From assembly GCF_005404945.1 (NCBI RefSeq), contig NZ_BJDG01000005.1, positions 1 to 64,000 of the forward strand: 64,000 nucleotides of DNA, read 5' to 3'. The notes under the pieces are model-generated. The model was not told the DNA's origin and searched no databases. It worked only from the letters and a program-made list of their open reading frames with translations. Position 1 is the stretch's first letter; every line of letters starts with the position of its first letter. The stretch comes from Lactiplantibacillus pingfangensis. GTDB taxonomy: Bacteria > Bacillota > Bacilli > Lactobacillales > Lactobacillaceae. Positions 29,573 through 37,382 of the stretch are shown here, piece after piece. The position numbers and the translations under genes are program-made.

Positions 29573-30457
29573 TTATTCAGCGGTTAAATGTTTGTACAAT
29601 CGCTTGCCAAGCCAACGGGCTAAGAAATTAAAGAGTAAGACAGCGATAATCAAGACTGCGGACGCCCCAGCAGAAACAGCCTTAGCATCGGGCATAATTC
29701 CTTCTGAGTTAATCTTCCAAATATGCACGGCCAAGGTTTCAGCGGGGCGCATTGGACTCAACGGACTACTAATATTGAATGGATTCCAATCATGGAAATT
29801 AAGTGCTGGCGCTGATTGACCAGCTGTGTAAATCAGTGCAGCGGCTTCCCCAAAAATCCGACCGGCACTCAGAACGATCCCAGTAATAATACTTGGTAAA
29901 GCAGCCGGCACAACAATCTTCGTCACGGTTTCCCAGCGTGATAAGCCTAAAGCATAGCCCGCTTCCCGTTGGTCATTGGAAATATTAGCTAAAGCTTCTT
30001 CAATACTCCGCGTCAAGATTGGCAGGTTGAAAACTGTTAGCGCAAAGGCCCCAGACAGAATTGAAAAGCCTAACTTGAACTGCACAACGAAGAACAGATA
30101 ACCAAATAACCCGACAACTACAGATGGTAATGAACTCAAAATTTCAATCGTCGTTCGAATAAGCCCAGTAAGTGTATTTTGTGGGGCATATTCATTCAAA
30201 TAAATCCCAGCACCTAAGGAAATTGGTAATGAGATTAATAGCGCTAAGAAAAGTAAGTAGAAAGAATTGAACAACTGAATGCCAATCCCACCACCAGCTT
30301 CAAAAGACAACGCCGGTGAAGTCAAGAAATGCCACGAAATTTCTGGTACTCCTTGGACGAGGATATAACCAAGCAACGCCACCAAGATAATGACGACAAA
30401 CGCCGCAATCGCGTATAGAACGCCGGTTGCAATCTTATCAATTCGTTTAGCGTTCAT
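29573..30457 (-). CDS. pstA: Phosphate ABC transporter permease PstA
   Basis: PstA permease, 294 residues, about six helices, with the cytoplasmic EAA loop EAGYALGLSRWETVTKIVVPAALPSI split over two segments. Pairs with PstC. Its start overlaps the pstC end by 11 bp. Confidence 0.95.
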   Translation of the reverse strand: MNAKRIDKIATGVLYAIAAFVVIILVALLGYILVQGVPEISWHFLTSPALSFEAGGGIGIQLFNSFYLLFLALLISLPISLGAGIYLNEYAPQNTLTGLIRTTIEILSSLPSVVVGLFGYLFFVVQFKLGFSILSGAFALTVFNLPILTRSIEEALANISNDQREAGYALGLSRWETVTKIVVPAALPSIITGIVLSAGRIFGEAAALIYTAGQSAPALNFHDWNPFNISSPLSPMRPAETLAVHIWKINSEGIMPDAKAVSAGASAVLIIAVLLFNFLARWLGKRLYKHLTAE

Positions 30458-31376
30458 TGTTTAATTTCCCCTTTCGACCGATATAACGGATGACCATATT
30501 AAAGACTAATGACATTAATAACAAGATCATGGCCAGTGACCACAAGGCATTATTTTGCAGTGACCCCATGACAGTGTTCCCAATCCCCATGGTCAGAATA
30601 CTGGTCAATGTGGACGCTGGTGAAACTAAGTTTTGTGGGAGCAATGTGGCATTCCCAATAACCATCTGAACCGCTAAAGCTTCCCCGAATGCTCGAGCCA
30701 TCCCGAACACAATCGCCGTCAGCATGCCAGGAATTGCCGCCCGTAAAACAACTTTATAGATGGTTTGCCAACGAGTTGCACCTAAGGCTAACGACGCTTC
30801 TCGATAATAACGTGGCACTGCATTTAAGGCATCCGCGCTCATCGAAGTCACGGTTGGTAAAATCATGACAAATAGCACAAAGGTCCCAGATAAAATTCCG
30901 TAACCACTGCCGCCAAACGTATTACGAACGAATGGCACCACGACTTGAAGCCCGATAAAACCATAGACAACTGATGGAATCCCCACCAGGAGTTCCGTTA
31001 CCGGCCGCAAAATTTGCGCACCTCGACGCGGTGAGATTTCAGTCATGAAGACGGCCGTCCCGATCGCAAATGGTGTCGCCACAATTGCTGAAAGGATCGT
31101 AATCAAGAATGACCCAACAATCATTGGCAACGCGCCAACAGCGGGTTGACCATTCGTGCCGGTCGTACCTGGATTCCATTGCGTGCCGCTTAGAAACTGC
31201 CAGAAATTAATATGATTCTGAAAAAATGTTGCTAGCCCACGCGACGCAACAAAATAAAAGATTAAGAAGACGACCAGAATAATTAATGCTAAACAGGTCA
31301 GACTAATAATCTTCCCACGGCGCTCAATTTTGCTGGCAATTGATTTTTTTAATAAGCTTGCTCGAATTTTATCCAT
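30447..31376 (-). CDS. pstC: Phosphate ABC transporter permease PstC
   Basis: PstC permease, 309 residues, six helices, EAA loop EASLALGATRWQTIYKVVLRAAIPG. The N-terminal 20 residues are basic and cytoplasmic. 10 bp after pstS. Confidence 0.95.
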   Translation of the reverse strand: MDKIRASLLKKSIASKIERRGKIISLTCLALIILVVFLIFYFVASRGLATFFQNHINFWQFLSGTQWNPGTTGTNGQPAVGALPMIVGSFLITILSAIVATPFAIGTAVFMTEISPRRGAQILRPVTELLVGIPSVVYGFIGLQVVVPFVRNTFGGSGYGILSGTFVLFVMILPTVTSMSADALNAVPRYYREASLALGATRWQTIYKVVLRAAIPGMLTAIVFGMARAFGEALAVQMVIGNATLLPQNLVSPASTLTSILTMGIGNTVMGSLQNNALWSLAMILLLMSLVFNMVIRYIGRKGKLNNER

Positions 31377-31386
31377 GCGGTTCCCC

Positions 31387-32262
31387 TCATTTCACTGTTG
31401 TAATCTTACCGGTCGCACTTCGCTGCACCTGCATATCATGGACCGAAATATAACCTAACTGTTTGACCAATTTTTTCTGAACCGCTGCTGATAAAATATA
31501 ATTAATAAATTTTTTCGTTAATTGATTTGGCTGTAATCCAGTATAAAGATGTTCATACGACCAAATGTGCCAATGATTATTTTTTACATTAGCTTCAGTC
31601 GGCTTAACCCCATTAACTTGTAGGGCTGTCACCGACGTATCTAAATATGAAAATGCGACATAGCTAATCGCTCCTGGTGTGCTGGCAACAATCGACCGTG
31701 CTAAACCAGAGGAATCCTGTTCTTGTGAATCAGCACTCTTCCGACCATTTAGCGCATAGCTTTCAAACGTTTTACGTGTCCCAGAACCCTGGGCGCGATT
31801 GATCAAAACAATTGGCAGATTCTTACCACCAACCGCTTGCCAATTTTTGATCTTACCCGTAAAAATCGCCGTCAACTCTTGACTCGTTAAATTAGTAACG
31901 CCAGTTTTCTTATTAATAATCGGCGCAATTCCCACAACTGCCACCCGGTGATCTTTTAGCTTGCTCGCTTTGATTCCGGCTTGTTCTTCGGCAAATATGT
32001 CTGAATTACCAATCGCAACGGCACCCGTCTGAATTTGGCTCAAGCCTGTACCTGAGCCGCCACCTTGAACATTAATAAAAACACCCGTGTGTTCAGAACT
32101 ATACTGCTCACCAGCAGCTTCAACTAATGGTTGCAAAGCGGTGGAACCAACTGCGGTAATTGACTCACTGGCATCGGTCGTTGCTCGCTGACTGTATCCC
32201 AGTCCGACCAAAACGCCAATTAAGATCAATCCTAGTAATTGGATGACCCGACTTTTTTTCAT
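31387..32262 (-). CDS. pstS: Phosphate-binding protein PstS1 without lipobox
   Basis: Phosphate-binding protein, 291 residues from ATG 32262. Phosphate-loop motifs GSTALQPLV (39-47), GGGSGTGLSQ and RAQGSGTR are present. The N-terminus has a hydrophobic helix (about 9-23) but no cysteine: the lipobox position reads GLGYSQ, so it is either an uncleaved membrane anchor or released. AGGAGG lies 8 nt before this ATG; the frame opens 7 codons earlier, too near the inferred transcription start. First gene of the pst operon, preceded by Pho boxes. Confidence 0.94.
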   Translation of the reverse strand: MKKSRVIQLLGLILIGVLVGLGYSQRATTDASESITAVGSTALQPLVEAAGEQYSSEHTGVFINVQGGGSGTGLSQIQTGAVAIGNSDIFAEEQAGIKASKLKDHRVAVVGIAPIINKKTGVTNLTSQELTAIFTGKIKNWQAVGGKNLPIVLINRAQGSGTRKTFESYALNGRKSADSQEQDSSGLARSIVASTPGAISYVAFSYLDTSVTALQVNGVKPTEANVKNNHWHIWSYEHLYTGLQPNQLTKKFINYILSAAVQKKLVKQLGYISVHDMQVQRSATGKITTVK

Positions 32263-32295
32263 AACAAAATACCTCCTACCCATTGCTCAATATTA

Positions 32296-32349
32296 ATAAT
32301 ACAAAGTTTGTGTAAAGTCTTGATAGGCGTTATGTAAAGATTGTGTAAA
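32296..32349 (-). promoter_or_regulatory. PhoP-type promoter of pstS1 (11-bp Pho boxes)
   Basis: On the minus strand, boxes TTTACAC (32343-32349), TTTACAT (32332-32338), a degenerate one (32321-32327) and TTTACAC (32310-32316) lie at exact 11-bp steps. The last box is followed after 8 nt by a -10 TATTAT (32296-32301), with no -35. This is the layout of PhoP-activated promoters in Firmicutes. The transcript would begin near 32288, giving a leader of about 26 nt. Confidence 0.8.
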
Positions 32350-32473
32350 TATCAGTAACTTATGGTCAGTCCCCACTAGCTGAGCTACCCGCGGCTGGCA
32401 CGGTTTGGTACACTAAGATCGTGACTAAATTTTTACTAACTTGGTCAACAATTTATCGTTTGGGAGCAGACGC

Positions 32474-33463
32474 ATGTCATTAATCGACTTACAACAAGTT
32501 TCAAAACAATTAGATCAGCAACTTATTTTGCAAAAACTCACACTAACCATTGAAAGTCAGAGCGAATTAGGCCTTCAAATGACCACTCATGAAAGTCAGA
32601 CATTCTTTGACTTAATCGTTGGTAAAACACTCCCAACTAGTGGCCAGATTAACGCAAGCACCCAAAGTATTCTGACACTGCTAGCAACGGACGGTCTCTA
32701 TGATCAACTCACCGTTATCGGCTATCTTAAACAATTTAATCGACTGGCAGGCCTGAACCTCGCATTAGACTCACTGCTAACACAATTTTCATTAGCCGAT
32801 GTCCGCCAACAACGGCTAAAACAGCTTACGCTTGATCAAAAACGCCGCTTAGTTCTGTTACGTGCAGCGTTATTTCAGCCAACCTTATTACTAATCGAAA
32901 ATCCATTGGCCAACTTATCAGATCCTGGCATTGACTTATATTTACAAGCACTCGCCACGGTTCGTAAACTTGGGACAACTGTTTTGATTACCTCACACTA
33001 CCTAGAAGATCTCCTACTATTGTCAACGACTATTTATCGCTATCACGTCAAAAATGGTTTAGAACAAACTGACCTTACTCCTGAGCAAACTGTTTTTGAT
33101 GCAAACGACTCTAACCAGGTCAAACAACCACGGTCTATCTTCAAAGTTGCCTCAAAACTTGAGGACAAAACAGTCTTTTTTAGTCCCAACGAAATCGACT
33201 TTATCGAAAGTATCAATGGTATCAGTCAACTCAAAGTTGGCAGCGAGAGTTTCCCATCTCCACTCACCATGACAGCATTAGAAAAACAGCTCACCAACTT
33301 CGGCTTCTTTCGCTGCCATCGGTCTTATTTAATCAATTTGCAGCAAATTGCTGAACTGCATAGCTATTCGCGGAACAGTTACACGCTAATTTTAAAAAGC
33401 CACGCTAAAATTCCCTTAGCGCGAACAAAGTTGACCGACTTACATGATTTAATCAACTTTTAG
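32474..33463 (+). CDS. LytTR regulator with degenerate ABC-ATPase domain
   Basis: A 329-residue two-domain protein. Residues 1-200 resemble an ABC ATPase but key motifs are lost: the P-loop position (34-44) has no Gly or Lys, the signature is LTLDQKRRL (118-126) and Walker B ends LLIENPL (138-144); the switch His is kept (SHYLED, H175). Residues 225-329 form a LytTR DNA-binding domain, with FFRCHRSYLINL at 278-289. It likely senses or interacts through the dead ATPase fold and controls the adjacent transporter. Start 32474 has GGGAG 7 nt upstream; the longer frame adds 11 unsupported codons. Lies between pst and phoPR but faces away from both. Confidence 0.85.
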   Translation: MSLIDLQQVSKQLDQQLILQKLTLTIESQSELGLQMTTHESQTFFDLIVGKTLPTSGQINASTQSILTLLATDGLYDQLTVIGYLKQFNRLAGLNLALDSLLTQFSLADVRQQRLKQLTLDQKRRLVLLRAALFQPTLLLIENPLANLSDPGIDLYLQALATVRKLGTTVLITSHYLEDLLLLSTTIYRYHVKNGLEQTDLTPEQTVFDANDSNQVKQPRSIFKVASKLEDKTVFFSPNEIDFIESINGISQLKVGSESFPSPLTMTALEKQLTNFGFFRCHRSYLINLQQIAELHSYSRNSYTLILKSHAKIPLARTKLTDLHDLINF

Positions 33464-33491
33464 TTGCACCAGTCACCCCAATTTAGTCACT

Positions 33492-33561
33492 ATTCAACCT
33501 GAATTGGCTGCATTTTAACTGATTTTAACGACATTGTGTCAAAACTCCTTTAGGCTATAAC
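33492..33561 (+). promoter_or_regulatory. Candidate LytTR operator and promoter of the ABC exporter
   Basis: TTCAAC at 33493 and TTTAAC at 33514 are 21 bp apart, with a further TTTAAC at 33524: the direct-repeat spacing expected for LytTR dimers. They end just before a -35 TTGTGT (33534-33539), 16 bp, and a -10 TATAAC (33556-33561). This placement suits activation by the neighbouring LytTR protein. Spotted by eye. Confidence 0.55.
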
Positions 33562-33609
33562 TGATAGCAGCGCTGCTAACCATTAACTTTAAAGGAGTTC
33601 AAATCACCT

Positions 33610-34464
33610 ATGAAGACGACCGCAATTCAAGTCACCAACTTAACAAAACAGTTCAAAACTGATGTTGCACTAGCCGGAATTTCATTTCAAGTTCAGGCCG
33701 GTGAAGTTTTCGGTTTGCTGGGCCCGTCTGGTGCGGGAAAAACAACGACAATTAAAATCTTAACCGGACAATTAGCTCCCACCAATGGTCTTGCCGAAGT
33801 TCTCGGTCAGCCTGTCACTAATTTAACCGAGAAAAGCTATGCCCAGATTGGTATTGTAACTCATCAAAGTGGCTTATACGACCGCTTAACCGTTAATCAA
33901 AATCTAAATTATTTCGCACAGCTTTATCAATTAAAGCCGGCTCGAGTAACCACTGTCTTAAAACATGTTGGCCTGGAAGCTGATCGCAACAAGCGAGCAA
34001 GCAAATTATCTCAAGGAATGCGCCAGCGCCTCATTCTGGCACGCGCAATTTTGCACCAGCCTAAAGTTTTATTCTTGGATGAACCAACTAGTGGCCTCGA
34101 TCCAATGACCACCCAAGCAATTCATGGGTTAATTCGTGACTTACAAGCTCATGGTACCGCCATCTTATTAACCACTCATAATATGGCAGAAGCAACCGCC
34201 CTATGTGATCAAGTCGCCTTACTAAATAATGGCCATTTTGCGGAATTAGGGACGCCCCAAGCCTTACGTTTAAAGTATAATCGGCAAATAGCCTTTAATA
34301 TCCAGCTTAAGATGCAGCCTACAGCCATAACTTTAACCGCTGGGCCACAAACCACTGCCAAAATTAATCACTGGCTAACCGAACAAACTTTACTGAGTAT
34401 CCATTCTTGTGAACCAACACTGGAAGATGTCTTTTTAACCGTTACCGGGAGGAACTTACAATGA
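33610..34464 (+). CDS. ABC-2 type exporter ATPase
   Basis: A 284-residue ABC ATPase of the drug/antibiotic exporter type. Walker A GPSGAGKTT (38-46), signature LSQGMRQRL, Walker B VLFLDEPTSGLDP and H-loop TTHNMAEA are intact, in contrast to the degenerate copy upstream. The C-terminal 60 residues form the usual accessory domain of such ATPases. AAAGGAG before ATG; end overlaps the permease start by 4 nt. Substrate unknown. Confidence 0.9.
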   Translation: MKTTAIQVTNLTKQFKTDVALAGISFQVQAGEVFGLLGPSGAGKTTTIKILTGQLAPTNGLAEVLGQPVTNLTEKSYAQIGIVTHQSGLYDRLTVNQNLNYFAQLYQLKPARVTTVLKHVGLEADRNKRASKLSQGMRQRLILARAILHQPKVLFLDEPTSGLDPMTTQAIHGLIRDLQAHGTAILLTTHNMAEATALCDQVALLNNGHFAELGTPQALRLKYNRQIAFNIQLKMQPTAITLTAGPQTTAKINHWLTEQTLLSIHSCEPTLEDVFLTVTGRNLQ

Positions 34465-35189
34465 CCACCAGCCTACGTAAAATTCACGCAATTTTTAATT
34501 TAAAAACAACCTTACTTCTGACAAATACGAACGTCATGGTTGCGCCGGGCCTTGCCATTGGGATGGTCGTAATCATGCGCTTACTTTTTAGTCATAAATT
34601 ATCACCCAATTTTAATACTGGGTTTCTAATGGGATTCGGTCTATTATTTAATATCGTGATGGGCGGCATTATGATGACCAGCGGACCCTTGGCTGAAGAA
34701 AAAGAGAAGCATACCTTGCGAGTGTTGATGACTTCTTCAGTAACTGGCTTAGACTATTTTATTGGTAGTTTATGTCCACCTTTTTTAATTTTAATGTTCA
34801 CAAATTTACTGATTATTCCACTAGCCGGCGCCAACTTTCAACAAGTCCCATTAGGCAGTTACTTAGTTATTACTGCAATCACTACCGTAACTAGCCTATT
34901 ATTGGGCTCATTAGTAGGATTATGGTCGCATAATCAAACCCAGGCCAGCCTATTAAGTTTACCGTTAATCCTAATTTTCACCATGGCACCATCATTTCAA
35001 CTACTCAATTCGACGCTTAAACACGTGGTGCGCTACCTGTATGCCGGAACTGTGACACAACTCGCCGACGGCATTGCCGCTAACAATTTTCAATGGCATG
35101 GCTTTGATATCCTAGTTTTGGGACTATGGCTTGGACTGAGCTTGGTCGCGGTGTTACTGGCCTACCGCAAAAATGGGCTTGACGCCTAA
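34461..35189 (+). CDS. ABC-2 type permease
   Basis: A 242-residue ABC-2 permease with six hydrophobic segments and the family pattern of a long second loop (GPLAEEKEKHTLRVLMTSSV), which contacts the ATPase. Partner of the preceding ATPase. The half-transporter would work as a dimer. With the LytTR regulator the set is a self-contained three-gene module; a peptide or antimicrobial substrate is a guess. Confidence 0.87.
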   Translation: MTTSLRKIHAIFNLKTTLLLTNTNVMVAPGLAIGMVVIMRLLFSHKLSPNFNTGFLMGFGLLFNIVMGGIMMTSGPLAEEKEKHTLRVLMTSSVTGLDYFIGSLCPPFLILMFTNLLIIPLAGANFQQVPLGSYLVITAITTVTSLLLGSLVGLWSHNQTQASLLSLPLILIFTMAPSFQLLNSTLKHVVRYLYAGTVTQLADGIAANNFQWHGFDILVLGLWLGLSLVAVLLAYRKNGLDA

Positions 35190-35227
35190 GCGCACTTCAC
35201 GGTCTCACTAGCTCGGCAAAAATTTTA

Positions 35228-35277
35228 GACTAAAAAAGACGATTCGGGTTAATTAACCCAAATCGTCTTTTTTAGTC
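35228..35277. terminator. Bidirectional terminator between ABC permease and phoR
   Basis: A perfect 17-bp stem (35228-35244 with 35261-35277) plus an inner palindrome GGGTTAATTAACCC. It serves the plus-strand permease and the minus-strand phoR; the last codons of phoR and its stop (35253-35255) lie inside it. Confidence 0.85.
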
Positions 35278-36665
35278 GTCACAACTAACGGTAACGTCAC
35301 GGTCATGGTTGTCCCGACACCGCGTTGACTAATTACCGAAATTTGGCCTTGCATGGCATTCACCAATTCTTTTACAATTGCCAAGCCTAAACCAGTGCCA
35401 CTGACCACTTGCTGCGAACGTGATGGACTGGCGCGATAAAATCGTTCAAAAATTCGCTGTTGGTCATCGGCACTGATCCCAATACCAGTGTCTTTCACCG
35501 TTAAATACCAATGCGTCTCATCCGCGGTTGCCGTAATCGTTACCGTCCCATTGGCACGATTATATTTGATGGCATTGGATAACAAATTTTTGATAATCTG
35601 ACTCAATTTCTGAACATCGGCTGTCACTGCGACTGCCGCATCTACGTTATCAGTGACCGTCAAGGCCTTACTCTGAATCGCCTGTTGTAACAGTGACAGT
35701 TCTTGATCAATTAAAGGTTTCAGCTTGATTTTTCGGCTAGTCAAACTCGTCGTGTTCTGAGCACGAATCCGTGACAAAGATAGCACATCCTGAATCAAAT
35801 CAATTAAGCGCTGACTCTCATCGGCAATGATTTTTAAAAACTGATCCAACGTTGCCGGATCATCTTTGGCACCACTCAATAGCGTCTCTGTAAAACCAGC
35901 AATCGCTGTAATCGGCGTTTTGAGTTCATGACTCGCATTGCTGACAAAATCATCTTGCATCTGTTCAATCATATAGACTTCGGTAATATCATACAGCATC
36001 AACACAATTTGATAATGCGAACGACTATTTTGAATAAAAACGGTCGTTGCTTCAACCACCTGCGTATTCGGCGCCGGCGTTAACGTCACCGTGGCCCGCT
36101 GATTGGTTTGGGTCGTAATGGTATCTTCAATAACCTTGGTCAAGGCGTATAATCGGATATCCTTGGTGTAGACATGGGCCACCGAGTTGATGGATTGTTG
36201 TAAAAGTTCGCTCATCGCCGGATTCGACAACTGCACTTGCCGATGGTGATCAATCACCATGACCCCCACCGGTAAATAGCGCATGATCATCATCAATTCT
36301 TTTTCCTGAAGTTCAGCACGCCGCGTCTGATTGCGCTGGTAACTTTCCAGCTGATTGACTGCCTGTGACAAACTATATAACGGGTCATTTTGTGGCAATA
36401 AAATATGTGGTGGAAATTGCTGACTGCTCATTTGACGCAGCTTTTCTTCCATACGATCAATCGTTTTTTGTCGCTCGCGTTGTCGAAACCAAATGACACC
36501 CGCTTCAATCACGGCTAAAAGCAAAACTGCCACTAGCAAACTCAGCATCAGCGCAGTGGACCACCGAATGGCTGAAAAATGTTGTACCACGACTAGACCG
36601 AGTAACAACATCAGCACATTTTCCAACGTCAGCAAACGCCAAGTCTGCTGCCACTGATCATGCAT
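35253..36665 (-). CDS. phoR: Phosphate-response sensor histidine kinase PhoR
   Basis: PhoR/PnpS kinase, 470 residues from ATG 36665. Two helices (about 11-30 and 36-60) are split by only about five residues, so there is no extracellular sensor domain; a HAMP-like coil and a PAS domain (about 125-230) follow. The phospho-His is H246 in VSNASHELKTP, with G1/G2 motifs (DTGIGI, GTGLGLAIVK) in the ATPase domain. It probably reads phosphate state through Pst/PhoU. The start overlaps the phoP stop by 8 nt (ATGCATGA); earlier in-frame starts lie deeper in phoP. Confidence 0.93.
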   Translation of the reverse strand: MHDQWQQTWRLLTLENVLMLLLGLVVVQHFSAIRWSTALMLSLLVAVLLLAVIEAGVIWFRQRERQKTIDRMEEKLRQMSSQQFPPHILLPQNDPLYSLSQAVNQLESYQRNQTRRAELQEKELMMIMRYLPVGVMVIDHHRQVQLSNPAMSELLQQSINSVAHVYTKDIRLYALTKVIEDTITTQTNQRATVTLTPAPNTQVVEATTVFIQNSRSHYQIVLMLYDITEVYMIEQMQDDFVSNASHELKTPITAIAGFTETLLSGAKDDPATLDQFLKIIADESQRLIDLIQDVLSLSRIRAQNTTSLTSRKIKLKPLIDQELSLLQQAIQSKALTVTDNVDAAVAVTADVQKLSQIIKNLLSNAIKYNRANGTVTITATADETHWYLTVKDTGIGISADDQQRIFERFYRASPSRSQQVVSGTGLGLAIVKELVNAMQGQISVISQRGVGTTMTVTLPLVVTTKKDDLG

Positions 36666-37377
36666 GATCTTCACCAACGAACTCATAACCAAAGCCACGG
36701 ACGGTGCGAATCAACCGCGGCTTCTTCGGATCAAGTTCGATTTTTTCACGCAGATGTGAAATATGAATATCGACGATTCGGGTTTCACTCGCATAATCGT
36801 AGCCCCAGACATGATTTAAGATGGCATCTCGGCTTAAAACCCGACCCTCGCGTTCAATGAAATAAACGAGCAATTCAAATTCTTTTGGGGTCAAGCTAAC
36901 ACTTTTACCATTGCGAGTCACGCGGTACTTGTTTTGGTCGATTCGCAGATTGCCAATCACCGTAATCGCACGATTAGGCGTCACTGGTGGTGTCACCGCC
37001 GTTTCATCCGTTGGTGTCATCCGCCGAATCACGGCCTTAATTCGTGCCAAAACTTCTCGTGGCGAGAATGGCTTCGTAATATAATCATCAGCGCCTAATT
37101 CCAAACCAAAAACTTTATCAAATTCATCATTTTTGGCAGTCACAATAATAATTGGCGTGTGGACTTTTTCTTGACGCAATCGCTTGGTAACTTCCATACC
37201 GTCCAACTTTGGCAACATGAGATCCAACAAAATACAAGCAAATGATTCTTCTAATCCTAATTCCAACGCGGCTTCCCCATCCGTCGCTGTCACAACTTCA
37301 TACCCGGCTTGTTTCAAATTATACGATAATAACGTGACGATTGCTGGTTCATCGTCAACTACTAAAATCTTATCCAT
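36658..37377 (-). CDS. phoP: Phosphate-response regulator PhoP
   Basis: OmpR-family response regulator, 239 residues. Receiver domain 1-120 with phospho-acceptor D52 (LLDLMLP), acidic D8/D9 and conserved K near 101 (TKPFSP). Winged-helix output domain 140-235 (VSLTPKEFELLVYF, RTVRGFGYEF). Expected to bind the 11-bp Pho boxes before pstS1, pstS2 and phnD. Only 5 bp after the PDZ gene, so it is read from that gene's promoter unless one is internal. Confidence 0.95.
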   Translation of the reverse strand: MDKILVVDDEPAIVTLLSYNLKQAGYEVVTATDGEAALELGLEESFACILLDLMLPKLDGMEVTKRLRQEKVHTPIIIVTAKNDEFDKVFGLELGADDYITKPFSPREVLARIKAVIRRMTPTDETAVTPPVTPNRAITVIGNLRIDQNKYRVTRNGKSVSLTPKEFELLVYFIEREGRVLSRDAILNHVWGYDYASETRIVDIHISHLREKIELDPKKPRLIRTVRGFGYEFVGEDHA

Positions 37378-37382
37378 GGTCG

